NCBI GenBank assembly: GCA_017621015.1
Contig: JAGAUC010000071.1
Location: 1-6,464 of the forward strand
Origin: Clostridia bacterium
Lineage (GTDB): Bacteria > Bacillota > Clostridia > Oscillospirales > CAG-272
Direction: 5' to 3'
Length of the DNA stretch: 6,464 nucleotides
Made by a program: the position numbers and the translations under genes. Positions 1 to 6,327 of this stretch are shown here, piece after piece (the stretch's first letter is position 1; each line of letters begins with the position of its first letter). Under the pieces are notes generated by a model. That model saw only the letters and a program-made list of their open reading frames with translations. It had not been told where the DNA came from and made no database searches.

Positions 1-813
1 TACGGCTACCACATCATCAGTATGCCGTATTGCCTGGACGGAAAGACCATCTACCCCTACGAGGACTTTGAGGTTTTCGATGCCAAGCCCTTTTACGATA
101 TGCTTAGAGGCGGCACGCTTACCACGACCAGTAGCATCAGCGAGGAGAGATACAAGGCGTATTTCGAGCCGGTGCTTGCCGCAGGACAGGACATTCTTTA
201 CCTGCATTTTTCAAGAGCCCTCTCGGCGACCTTTGAGATCATGGACCGTGTGCTCCCCGAGCTTCGCGAGAAGTATCCCGAGCGCAAGATTCAGGTCTTC
301 GATCTCAAATCCGCAACCACGCTTTCGCTTCTTATGATCCATGAGGCAGGAGCTATGTATAAGGATGGAAAGAGCGCCGAGGAGATCCTCGCGTGGGCGG
401 AGAAGGAGGTCGACCATTTTGCCATGTATATGTTTGTGGACGATCTCAAGTTCTTCAAGCGCAGCGGACGCGTCAGCGGCCTTGCCGCCACGATGGGCAC
501 CATGCTCGGCATTCGCCCGATGATCCACATCAGCCCCGAGGGCAAGCTTGTGAACATCGGCAAGATCAAGGGAAGAACTAAGGCCTTAGAGCAGCTTGTA
601 AACTACGTGGAGGAGCTTGGTGACGATCTCGAGAACCACCGCATGATCATCGGCAACTCAGATGCCGGAGATATGGTGGACGACCTTTTGGCTATGCTTC
701 GCGAGCGCTTTGGCGATAAGATCCAAATCGACATTTCGATGGTAAACCCGACGCTGGGAAGCCATTGTGGCCCCAACGGCATTGGTATTGCCTTCCACGC
801 CATTCACAGATAA
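1..813 (+). CDS. DegV family fatty-acid-binding protein (FakB-like), 5' end cut by window
   Basis: The reading frame is open from base 1 and ends at TAA 811-813, giving 270 visible residues. An ATG at 22 exists but is probably internal: in DegV proteins the strand leading into the 'MPYCLDGKTIYPYEDF' region follows about 20 N-terminal residues (usually an 'IITDSTSDLP'-like start) that are missing here, so the true start should lie left of the window. Family marks, numbered from base 1, are the TTTSSIS segment (about 41-47), the HFSRALSATF segment (about 69-78) in place of the usual ISSxLSGT, FKRSGRVSG (about 152-160), and the C-terminal GSHCGPNGIG loop (253-262) followed by FHAIHR. DegV/FakB proteins bind a single fatty acid and, in studied Firmicutes, present it to the kinase FakA. 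FakA is not in this window. The next gene starts 10 bases downstream, so an operon is likely. Family assignment is firm; ligand and partner are inferred. Confidence 0.9.
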   Translation, partial: YGYHIISMPYCLDGKTIYPYEDFEVFDAKPFYDMLRGGTLTTTSSISEERYKAYFEPVLAAGQDILYLHFSRALSATFEIMDRVLPELREKYPERKIQVFDLKSATTLSLLMIHEAGAMYKDGKSAEEILAWAEKEVDHFAMYMFVDDLKFFKRSGRVSGLAATMGTMLGIRPMIHISPEGKLVNIGKIKGRTKALEQLVNYVEELGDDLENHRMIIGNSDAGDMVDDLLAMLRERFGDKIQIDISMVNPTLGSHCGPNGIGIAFHAIHR

Positions 814-814
814 C

Positions 815-819
815 GGAGG
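815..819 (+). promoter_or_regulatory. Ribosome binding site that fixes the GNAT gene start
   Basis: GGAGG lies directly after the degV stop codon and 4 bases before ATG 824. It supports 824 as the start rather than the in-frame ATG at 767, which lies inside degV, has no comparable site, and would add 19 residues that are only an out-of-frame reading of the conserved degV C terminus. Confidence 0.75.
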
Positions 820-823
820 CTTT

Positions 824-1969
824 ATGGGAACGGTTGTAATACAAGAGGTAAAGACCAAGAAACAGCAACGGGAATTCTTACAGTTTCCGCTGAAGCTTTA
901 TAAGGACAACCCCTGCTTCGTTCCACCGCTGTACGGAGACGAGAAAAAGATCTTCAGCAAAAATTATGTGTATTATGACACCTGCGAGGCGGTGTATTAT
1001 AACGCTTATCGCGACGGCAAGATGGTCGGACGCATTTCGGGCATTTTGCAGAGGGTGAGCAACGAGCTTCGCGGAGAAAAGCGCGTCCGATTTACCCGAT
1101 TTGACACAATCAACGACGAGGAGGTCGCACGCGCGCTGTTTGAGGCGGTCGAGGCATGGGCGCTATCGAAGGGGATGGATACCATCTGCGGACCGCTTGG
1201 CTTCTCGGATCTCGAGCGTGAGGGTCTTCTCATTGAAGGCTTTGAGCATTTGGCTACCTTTGAGGAGCAGTATAACGCCGAGTACTACGGAGGTCTTATC
1301 GAAAAGTTGGGCTACGTCAAGGAGGTCGACTGGACCGAAAGCCAGCTCAGAGCGCCTGCCGATTACGACGGCTCGCTGGATAAGATGACCGACTTCATTA
1401 TGAATCGCTACAAGCTTCATTTTGGCCCGGCCAAGAGTGTGAACGAATTTTTGAAGCTGTATGCCGATAAATTCTTCGAGCTTTTGGATAAATCTTACGC
1501 GCATCTCTACGGCACCGTTCCGTTTACCGACGGTATGAAGAAAATGATGATCTCCAACTTCAAGCTGATCGTCAAGCTCAAATACGTGGCGGTGATTTTG
1601 GATGAAAATGATAATCTCGTGTGCCTCGGCATCTGCTTCCCGTCGATTGCCAAGGCGGTACAGAAGTCGGGCGGTCGCCTGACACCGGCTACGCTTATCC
1701 GCATTTTGCACGCGCTGAATAAGCCCAAGGTACTTGACCTGGCTCTTGTCGGCGTAGAGCCCACGTACTTAAACCGCGGCATCAGCACCGCCGTGGCGGC
1801 GGGTCTGATGCGCATGCTTCAGTCTGACGGCATTGAGTATGCTGAGACCAATCTCAACCTTGAGGACAATTTTGCCATTCGTAATCTGTGGAAGCGCTTT
1901 GATGAGAATCAGCATAAGCGCCGCCGCTCGTACGTAAAGAGCTTGAAAAAGGAGGGCGTGGACGCATGA
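824..1969 (+). CDS. GNAT-fold acyltransferase-like protein of unknown substrate
   Basis: This 381-residue protein resembles a widespread family of uncharacterised GNAT-fold proteins, which I recall as similar to E. coli YghO. The N-terminal part has the family-like FPLKLYKDNPCFVPPL (about 21-36), a YRDGKMVGRISGI strand pair (62-74), and a central GPLGFSDLEREGLLIEGF (123-140), where relatives carry a GP-N-rich loop before the same G-LI-GF pattern. The C-terminal half holds the more typical GNAT motif: a hydrophobic strand ending LVGVEPTYLNRGI (308-320), the helix STAVAAGLMRML, then ETNLNLEDNFAIRNLWKRF (341-359), resembling the E-x-N-x-x-N-x-x-x-x-x-x-x-F pattern of acetyltransferases. No signal peptide or membrane segment is visible, so it should be cytoplasmic. 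It overlaps plsX by 4 bases (ATGA at 1966), suggesting translational coupling. Between a fatty-acid-binding protein and PlsX/ACP, it may use a long acyl donor rather than acetyl-CoA, but this is inference from position only. Confidence 0.8.
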   Translation: MGTVVIQEVKTKKQQREFLQFPLKLYKDNPCFVPPLYGDEKKIFSKNYVYYDTCEAVYYNAYRDGKMVGRISGILQRVSNELRGEKRVRFTRFDTINDEEVARALFEAVEAWALSKGMDTICGPLGFSDLEREGLLIEGFEHLATFEEQYNAEYYGGLIEKLGYVKEVDWTESQLRAPADYDGSLDKMTDFIMNRYKLHFGPAKSVNEFLKLYADKFFELLDKSYAHLYGTVPFTDGMKKMMISNFKLIVKLKYVAVILDENDNLVCLGICFPSIAKAVQKSGGRLTPATLIRILHALNKPKVLDLALVGVEPTYLNRGISTAVAAGLMRMLQSDGIEYAETNLNLEDNFAIRNLWKRFDENQHKRRRSYVKSLKKEGVDA

Positions 1970-2994
1970 TCAAAATTGCTGTAGATTGCTTTGGTGGTGA
2001 CCACAGCCCCATAGCGCAGGTGGACGGAAGCCTTGCGGCACTTGAGCAGTTTTCCGATCTTTCGGTCATTTTGGCCGGTGATGAGACACTCATTCGTGAG
2101 GCGCTGGCGGACAAGACCTATGACGAGAGCCGTCTTGAGATCCTTCACGCTCCCGAGGTGGTTACCTGTAACGAAAAGCCGACCGATGCCATTCGCCTGA
2201 AGAAGGAAAGCTCAATGATGAAGAGCATTCGCCTTTTGCGCGAGGACGATACGGTGGCAGGCATTGTCAGCACCGGCTCGACGGGCGCGCTCGTTGCCGC
2301 GGCCACGCTTCGCTTAGGAAGGCTTCGCAATGTCATTCGACCGGCCTTTTGCCCCATTCTTCCGACTATGAACGGCGGTATCGTCGGGGTTTGCGACAGC
2401 GGCGCCAACGTGGACATTACCCCCGACTACCTTCAGCAGTATGCGGTGATGGGCAGCCTGTACCTGGAAAATGTGTACGGCGTAAAAAATCCGCGCGTGG
2501 CGCTTCTCAATATCGGAACCGAGGCCGAAAAGGGAGACGATCTCCGTAAGAAGGCGTACGAGCTTCTGAGCCAGACGCCGGGCATCAATTTTGTGGGAAA
2601 TATGGAAAGCCGCGACCTTATGTCGGGCAAGTTTGATCTTGTAGTCTGCGACGGCTTCTCGGGCAACGTGCTCCTCAAATCCACCGAGGGCGCACTTCTG
2701 GAAATGCTCGGCAAGCTAAAGCGCGACATCAAGTCCAAGCTGATCAACAAGATCGGCGCACTTTTCCTTTACAAAATGTTTGCGGACGAAAAGAAGTTTA
2801 TGGACTATCAGAATTACGGCGGAAGCGTTCTTCTTGGCACGGCCAAGGTGGTGGTCAAGGGACACGGAAGCAGTAAGTCGACTGCGGTCACAAAATGCAT
2901 CGAGCAGGCGTACCGTATGGAACTGAATTCATTGACCAGAAAGACCGAGGAAGCGCTTGACGCCATCTTCGGCGCACAGGAAACGGAGGAATAA
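1966..2994 (+). CDS. plsX: Phosphate acyltransferase PlsX
   Basis: PlsX converts acyl-ACP and inorganic phosphate to acyl-phosphate, the acyl donor for PlsY in phosphatidic acid synthesis; in Gram-positive bacteria it also runs in reverse to move exogenous fatty acids onto ACP. It is a peripheral membrane enzyme. The 342-residue length is usual. Motifs in order: VDCFGGDHSP (6-15; the family form is VDxMGGD), STGSTGALV (102-110), SGANVD (145-150), NIGTEAEKG (182-190), CDGFSGNVLLKS (228-239), and GGSVLLGTAKVVVKGHGSS (285-303). The start at 1966 is supported by AAGGAGGG at about 1949-1956, inside the preceding gene, and by the ATGA overlap. The acp gene follows after 3 bases, and its ribosome binding site lies in the last plsX codons. 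The Cys8-Phe9 pair replaces the more common Ala/Met residues, but similar Phe variants are familiar in Clostridia. Confidence 0.96.
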   Translation: MIKIAVDCFGGDHSPIAQVDGSLAALEQFSDLSVILAGDETLIREALADKTYDESRLEILHAPEVVTCNEKPTDAIRLKKESSMMKSIRLLREDDTVAGIVSTGSTGALVAAATLRLGRLRNVIRPAFCPILPTMNGGIVGVCDSGANVDITPDYLQQYAVMGSLYLENVYGVKNPRVALLNIGTEAEKGDDLRKKAYELLSQTPGINFVGNMESRDLMSGKFDLVVCDGFSGNVLLKSTEGALLEMLGKLKRDIKSKLINKIGALFLYKMFADEKKFMDYQNYGGSVLLGTAKVVVKGHGSSKSTAVTKCIEQAYRMELNSLTRKTEEALDAIFGAQETEE

Positions 2995-2997
2995 ATT

Positions 2998-3222
2998 ATG
3001 TTTGAAACCGTAAAAGCACTTCTCGCAAAGCAGCTTCGCATCCCCGCAGATCAGATCACGCTTGACTCCAAGATCAAGGACGATCTTGGTGCCGACTCGA
3101 TCTCGGTCCTTCAGCTGTTGATGACCATTGAGGAGGAGCACGGCATCGTCATCCCCGACGAGGAGCTGGCCGCCTTCAATACGGTCGGTGACGTTGTGAC
3201 CTATCTTGACGGCCAAAAATAA
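2998..3222 (+). CDS. acpP: Acyl carrier protein
   Basis: This small acidic protein of 74 residues carries growing or finished acyl chains on a 4'-phosphopantetheine arm. The attachment site is Ser34 in GADSIS (31-36), and the later stretch EEEHGIVIPDEEL (45-57) is the usual ACP helix II end and loop. The start is fixed by CGGAGGA at 2984-2990, 7 bases upstream and within the end of plsX. Compared with the common DSLDxVELVM helix, it reads DSISVLQLLM, so the acidic residues corresponding to E. coli Asp38 and Glu41 are Ser36 and Gln39. These are partner-recognition positions, so the protein could be a specialised ACP rather than the main fatty-acid-synthesis ACP. The gene symbol is given by family and by linkage to plsX; a paralogue elsewhere in the genome could be the housekeeping copy. 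Confidence 0.93.
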   Translation: MFETVKALLAKQLRIPADQITLDSKIKDDLGADSISVLQLLMTIEEEHGIVIPDEELAAFNTVGDVVTYLDGQK

Positions 3223-3223
3223 G

Positions 3224-3252
3224 TTGACAAAAGAGCGAAAAAATGATATGAT
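3224..3252 (+). promoter_or_regulatory. Strong sigma-A-type promoter of the deo operon
   Basis: TTGACA at 3224-3229 (6/6 consensus) is followed by exactly 17 bases and TATGAT at 3247-3252 (5/6). TG at 3244-3245 gives an extended -10 element. The -35 box begins 2 bases after the acp stop codon. Transcription would start around 3258-3260, leaving a leader of about 59 bases before deoC. The match is good enough that chance is unlikely, but activity is predicted only. Confidence 0.82.
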
Positions 3253-3287
3253 AAAGGCGACAGAGGACACCCCTTCTGTCGCCTTTT
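3253..3287 (+). terminator. Hairpin with T-tract: probable terminator of the degV-plsX-acp operon
   Basis: AAAGGCGACAGA (3253-3264) and TCTGTCGCCTTT (3275-3286) are perfect 12-bp inverted arms around a 10-base loop, followed by one further T, so the right side ends in TTTT. The loop can close by two more pairs (G3265-T3274 wobble and G3266-C3273). It fits an intrinsic terminator for transcripts arriving from acp. The T run is short, so efficiency may be moderate. The structure also spans the predicted start point of the deo promoter, so a repressor-binding palindrome is a real alternative. Confidence 0.65.
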
Positions 3288-3317
3288 GAATGAAACAAAG
3301 AATGGAAGTGAATCCTT

Positions 3318-3986
3318 ATGAAAAGAGAAGAGATCCTGTCGCATTGCGACCATACCTTGCTTGCCCAGGCGGCAACGTGGGAGGACATTCGCGTGATCTG
3401 CGATGACGGTATGAAATACGGAACGGCCAGTGTTTGCATTCCGCCAAGCTATGTAAAAAAGGCCAAGGAATACGTGGGTGATAAGCTTGCGATCTGCACG
3501 GTCATCGGCTTTCCGAATGGCTATAACACCACCGCCACAAAGCTTTTTGAGACAAAGGACGCGCTGGAAAGCGGCGCGGATGAGATCGATATGGTCATCA
3601 ACATCGGCGCGCTGAAGGACGGCCGCTATGACGAGATCGGGGCGGAGATCCGCGCGCTCAAGGAGGCGTGCGGGGAAAAGATCCTGAAGGTCATCATCGA
3701 GACCTGCCTTTTGACCGACGAGGAAAAGATCAGGATGTGCCGTATTGTTACCGAGGCAGGGGCAGATTATATCAAGACCTCGACCGGTTTTTCCACGGGC
3801 GGGGCAACACCCGCGGACGTGGCGCTGATGGCGCAGAACGTGGGTAAGGATATCCGCGTGAAGGCGGCGGGCGGTATTTCGGATTTTGCCGATGCTGAGG
3901 AATTTCTGAGACTTGGCGCCGATCGCCTTGGTACAAGCCGCCTTGTCAAGGCCATGAAACAAATCAACGATAAGGAGGGCTACTGA
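3318..3986 (+). CDS. deoC: Deoxyribose-phosphate aldolase
   Basis: DeoC is the cytoplasmic class I aldolase that splits 2-deoxy-D-ribose-5-phosphate into glyceraldehyde-3-phosphate and acetaldehyde, the last step of deoxynucleoside breakdown. The 222-residue length is normal for the short bacterial form. Visible active-site elements are Asp91 in DEIDMVINIG (88-97), the Schiff-base Lys153 in YIKTSTGF (151-158), and the second catalytic Lys182 in VKAAGGI (181-187). The N terminus has the family DHTLL signature (11-15), and VIGFPNGYNTTATK (62-75) is the usual substrate-side segment. The start at 3318 is preceded by GGAAGTG at 3304-3310, a weaker ribosome binding site than those of its neighbours. 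It is the first gene of the nucleoside operon, directly behind the predicted promoter. The deoD start is 1 base past its stop codon. Confidence 0.97.
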   Translation: MKREEILSHCDHTLLAQAATWEDIRVICDDGMKYGTASVCIPPSYVKKAKEYVGDKLAICTVIGFPNGYNTTATKLFETKDALESGADEIDMVINIGALKDGRYDEIGAEIRALKEACGEKILKVIIETCLLTDEEKIRMCRIVTEAGADYIKTSTGFSTGGATPADVALMAQNVGKDIRVKAAGGISDFADAEEFLRLGADRLGTSRLVKAMKQINDKEGY

Positions 3987-3987
3987 T

Positions 3988-4707
3988 ATGCCCGTACCAA
4001 CCCCTCACATTTCTGCTAAAAAAGAGGATTTTGCTAAAACCGTTCTGATGCCGGGCGACCCCAAGCGCTCGCGCTTTATTGCCGAAAATTTCTTGGATCA
4101 CGCGGTGCTGGTCAACGACATTCGCGGTGTCCAGGGCTACACGGGTTACTATAAGGGTAAGCGCGTTTCGGTGATGGCGTCGGGTATGGGACAGCCCGCC
4201 ATCGGCATTTATTCCTACGAGCTTTTTAATTTTTACGATGTTTCCAGCATCATCCGCGTGGGAAGTTGCGGAAGCTTCCGCGAGGATCTTCGCGTGCACG
4301 ATATCGTGCTGGCAATGGGTGCTTGCACCGACAGCAATTTTGCCGCACAGTATAAGATGAACGGCACCTTTGCCCCCATCGCCGATTTCTCGCTTTTGAA
4401 AAAGGCGGCAGAGGAGTGCGAGCGCATCGGCGCACGCTATATGGTGGGTAACATCTATTCCTCGGATGTGTTTTATAACGATACCGAGTCGGGTATTGCG
4501 TGGACAAAACTCGGTGTTCTCGGCGTGGAGATGGAGTCGGCCGCTCTGTATTGTAACGCGGCACGCGCCGGTAAAAAGGCGCTTTGCATCTGCACGGTGA
4601 GCGATTCCTTTATTGATCCCGAGCAGAACATTTCCGCCGAGGAGAGACAGACCTCGTTCACTAAGATGATCGAGGTGGCGCTTGCCACCGCGGAGGATGA
4701 GGAATGA
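3988..4707 (+). CDS. deoD: Purine nucleoside phosphorylase, DeoD type
   Basis: DeoD cleaves purine (deoxy)ribonucleosides with phosphate to free base and (deoxy)ribose-1-phosphate. At 239 residues it fits the hexameric DeoD class. Seen in order: TPHISA (5-10) with His7, the subunit-contributed active-site histidine; the phosphate-binding MPGDPKRSRFIAE (21-33); SGMGQPAIGIYSYEL (65-79); RVGSCGS (90-96) with phosphate-contacting Arg90; the ribose-binding EMESAALY (181-188); and TVSDSF (203-208), where Asp206 matches the E. coli catalytic Asp204. The start is supported by AGGAGGG at 3973-3979. It starts 1 base past the deoC stop codon and overlaps deoB by 4 bases, so the three are very likely one transcript. 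Its sugar phosphate product feeds DeoB and then DeoC. Confidence 0.96.
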   Translation: MPVPTPHISAKKEDFAKTVLMPGDPKRSRFIAENFLDHAVLVNDIRGVQGYTGYYKGKRVSVMASGMGQPAIGIYSYELFNFYDVSSIIRVGSCGSFREDLRVHDIVLAMGACTDSNFAAQYKMNGTFAPIADFSLLKKAAEECERIGARYMVGNIYSSDVFYNDTESGIAWTKLGVLGVEMESAALYCNAARAGKKALCICTVSDSFIDPEQNISAEERQTSFTKMIEVALATAEDEE

Positions 4708-5879
4708 AGCACTTTAAACGGGTGTTTTTGATCGTTCTGGATAGCCTTGGCATTGGCGAGGCGCCCGACGCTGCCCACTTTGATGACGAGGGAAGCCACA
4801 CGCTGAATGCCATTCGCCACGAGCCGGGCTTTTTCTGCCCGACGCTGGAGAGGCTTGGCCTTTTTGCCATCGACGGCGTGGACGGGGAAAAAACAAAGGG
4901 GCACCTTGCTGCCGTGGCGCGTATGCACGAGGCCTCAATGGGCAAGGATACCACCATTGGTCATTGGGAGATCGCGGGTCTTGTCTCAAAGGCACCGCTT
5001 CCCACCTACCCAAACGGATTTCCGAGAGAGCTGATCGACGAATTTGCAAAGCGTACGGGTCGGGCGGTACTTTGTAATCTTCCGTATTCGGGCACCGAGG
5101 TCATTAAGGACTACGGTGAGGAGCAGATACGCAGGGGAGGCCTTATTGTCTATACCTCGGCGGATAGCGTGTTCCAGATCGCGGCGCACGAGGACGTTGT
5201 GCCCATCGAGGAGCTTTACCGCTGCTGCGAGATCGCCCGCGATCTGCTTGTGGGGGAGCACGGCGTGGGGCGCGTGATTGCTCGCCCCTTTGAGGGCAAG
5301 CATCCCTTTACGCGAACGTCCAGACGGCACGATTATTCCATTTTGCCGCCAAAAAGAACCATGCTGGATCTTTTGAAGGACAAGGGCCTTGACACCCTTT
5401 CGGTCGGTAAAATTTACGATATTTTTGCCGGCAAGGGCATTTCGGAAAAGCAGTATACCACCGGCAATGCCGACGGCATGGCAAAGACCATGGCACTTGT
5501 CGACCGTGATTTTCACGGCCTTTGCTTTGTCAATCTCGTGGATTTCGATATGTTGTACGGCCACCGCAACGATGCGGCAGGCTATGCCGGGGCGCTTACG
5601 GAATTTGATGCCTGGCTGGCGACCTTTTTGCCAAGGCTTCACGCCGATGACCTGCTTGTGATCACCGCCGACCACGGCTGTGACCCGAAAACCCCCTCCA
5701 CCGATCATTCTCGCGAGGACACGCCGATGCTTATGTACGGCAAGGGCATTGCCCCCGTGGATCTCGGTACGCGCGAGAGCTTTGCTGATATTTCGGCTAC
5801 CGTTCTTGAGGCACTCGGCGTGGATAAAGAGGATACCGCAGGACAAAGCTTTTTGTCCCTGTGCTTGAAAGGGGAGTGA
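4704..5879 (+). CDS. deoB: Phosphopentomutase
   Basis: DeoB converts (deoxy)ribose-1-phosphate to the 5-phosphate, linking nucleoside phosphorolysis to DeoC and the pentose phosphate pathway. It is a two-metal (Mn) enzyme of the alkaline-phosphatase superfamily, and 391 residues is the usual length. By comparison with the Bacillus cereus enzyme as I recall it, the metal ligands are Asp13 (VLDSLGIG), Asp282 and His287 (LVDFDMLYGH), Asp323 and His324 (TADHG), and His335 (STDHSRE). The activated threonine that carries the phosphate is Thr83 in GKDTTIGHWE (80-89). The cap domain carries the family segments IVYTSADSVFQIAAHE (148-163) and RVIARPF (190-196). The start overlaps the deoD stop codon (ATGA) and is preceded by GGAGG at 4692-4696. 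All catalytic residues expected for an active enzyme are present. Confidence 0.97.
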   Translation: MKHFKRVFLIVLDSLGIGEAPDAAHFDDEGSHTLNAIRHEPGFFCPTLERLGLFAIDGVDGEKTKGHLAAVARMHEASMGKDTTIGHWEIAGLVSKAPLPTYPNGFPRELIDEFAKRTGRAVLCNLPYSGTEVIKDYGEEQIRRGGLIVYTSADSVFQIAAHEDVVPIEELYRCCEIARDLLVGEHGVGRVIARPFEGKHPFTRTSRRHDYSILPPKRTMLDLLKDKGLDTLSVGKIYDIFAGKGISEKQYTTGNADGMAKTMALVDRDFHGLCFVNLVDFDMLYGHRNDAAGYAGALTEFDAWLATFLPRLHADDLLVITADHGCDPKTPSTDHSREDTPMLMYGKGIAPVDLGTRESFADISATVLEALGVDKEDTAGQSFLSLCLKGE

Positions 5880-5883
5880 AAAT

Positions 5884-6276
5884 ATGACCGATCTTGAATT
5901 GATGACCGCGGCCGAAAAGGCAAGGGAATGCGCCTATTCTCCCTATTCCGATTTTAAGGTTGGCGCGGCACTCCTGACAAAGAGAGGGAAGGTCTACGTC
6001 GGCTGTAACATTGAAAACGCATCCTTCACGCCTACGGTCTGCGCCGAGCGCGTTGCCTTTTTCGAGGCCGTCAAAAACGGCGAGCGCGACTTTGCGGCCA
6101 TTGCCATTGTCGGCGGCAAGTCAGGGGACAATCCCACCTTTTGCGCGCCTTGCGGCGTCTGCCGTCAGGTGATGGCAGAATTTTGCCAAAAGGATTTCCG
6201 CATTCTGCTTGGAACGAAGGATGACTTTAAAGTGTATTCTTTCGGAGATGTTTTTCCCCTGGCTTTTTCACCTTAG
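5884..6276 (+). CDS. cdd: Cytidine deaminase
   Basis: Cdd hydrolytically deaminates cytidine and deoxycytidine to uridine and deoxyuridine. At 130 residues it is the short, homotetrameric, Gram-positive type. The zinc site is visible as Cys53 and catalytic Glu55 in TVCAERVAFFEA (51-62), plus Cys90 and Cys93 in APCGVCRQVM (88-97). SPYSDFKVGAAL (19-30) and GCNIENASF (40-48) are the substrate-binding segments, and the C-terminal DVFPLAF replaces the frequent LLPxAF. The start at 5884 has GGGGAG at 5871-5876, 7 bases upstream, overlapping the end of deoB. It is the last recognisable gene of the salvage operon. No convincing terminator follows. Confidence 0.96.
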   Translation: MTDLELMTAAEKARECAYSPYSDFKVGAALLTKRGKVYVGCNIENASFTPTVCAERVAFFEAVKNGERDFAAIAIVGGKSGDNPTFCAPCGVCRQVMAEFCQKDFRILLGTKDDFKVYSFGDVFPLAFSP

Positions 6277-6279
6277 GAT

Positions 6280-6309
6280 TTGAAGTGAAAATATATAGTC
6301 ATATATAGT
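6280..6309 (+). promoter_or_regulatory. Possible weak promoter upstream of the membrane-protein ORF
   Basis: TTGAAG at 6280-6285 (4/6 to the -35 consensus), an 18-base spacer, and TATAGT at 6304-6309 (5/6 to the -10 consensus). The region is AT-rich, so chance matches are more likely here than elsewhere in the window. A start near 6316 would leave a leader of only about 12 bases. Confidence 0.35.
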
Positions 6310-6310
6310 A
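6291..6310 (+). repeat. Tandem 10-base direct repeat, two copies
   Basis: ATATATAGTC (6291-6300) is followed immediately by ATATATAGTA (6301-6310), identical at 9 of 10 positions. The repeat period is about one helical turn. It overlaps the putative -10 element and lies between the cdd stop codon and the next start codon. Confidence 0.8.
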
Positions 6311-6327
6311 GAGAAACAAAGGCAATA

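Noticed and set aside
22..24. ATG at 22 as the true start of the degV gene.
   Set aside because: The frame is open to base 1, the upstream residues YGYHIIS fit the DegV fold, and the family's conserved N-terminal segment would be missing. The gene is cut by the window edge.
767..823. An earlier in-frame ATG would extend the GNAT protein by 19 residues into degV.
   Set aside because: The added residues are an out-of-frame reading of the conserved DegV C terminus, and the GGAGG at 815-819 serves the ATG at 824. Family members begin close to the 824 start.
1981..2010. Cys8-Phe9 in the PlsX N-terminal VDxxGGD motif as a sign of altered function.
   Set aside because: Phe at the second variable position is familiar in clostridial PlsX, and all later motifs are intact, so I treat this as normal variation.
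3201..3962. Minus-strand open frame of 253 codons opposite deoC.
   Set aside because: It covers the deoC gene and its promoter region, shows no recognisable family, and is best explained as a shadow of deoC codon usage.
4986..5846. Long open frame of 286 codons on the minus strand, opposite deoB.
   Set aside because: It lies wholly antisense to a gene with all catalytic residues intact. The translation has no recognisable domain, and such frames are common opposite GC-rich coding sequence.
6265..6291. Inverted arms TTTTCAC (6265-6271) and GTGAAAA (6285-6291) around the cdd stop codon, considered as a terminator.
   Set aside because: The stem is only 7 bp and AT-rich, with a 13-base loop and no T run after the right arm, so it lacks the form of an intrinsic terminator.
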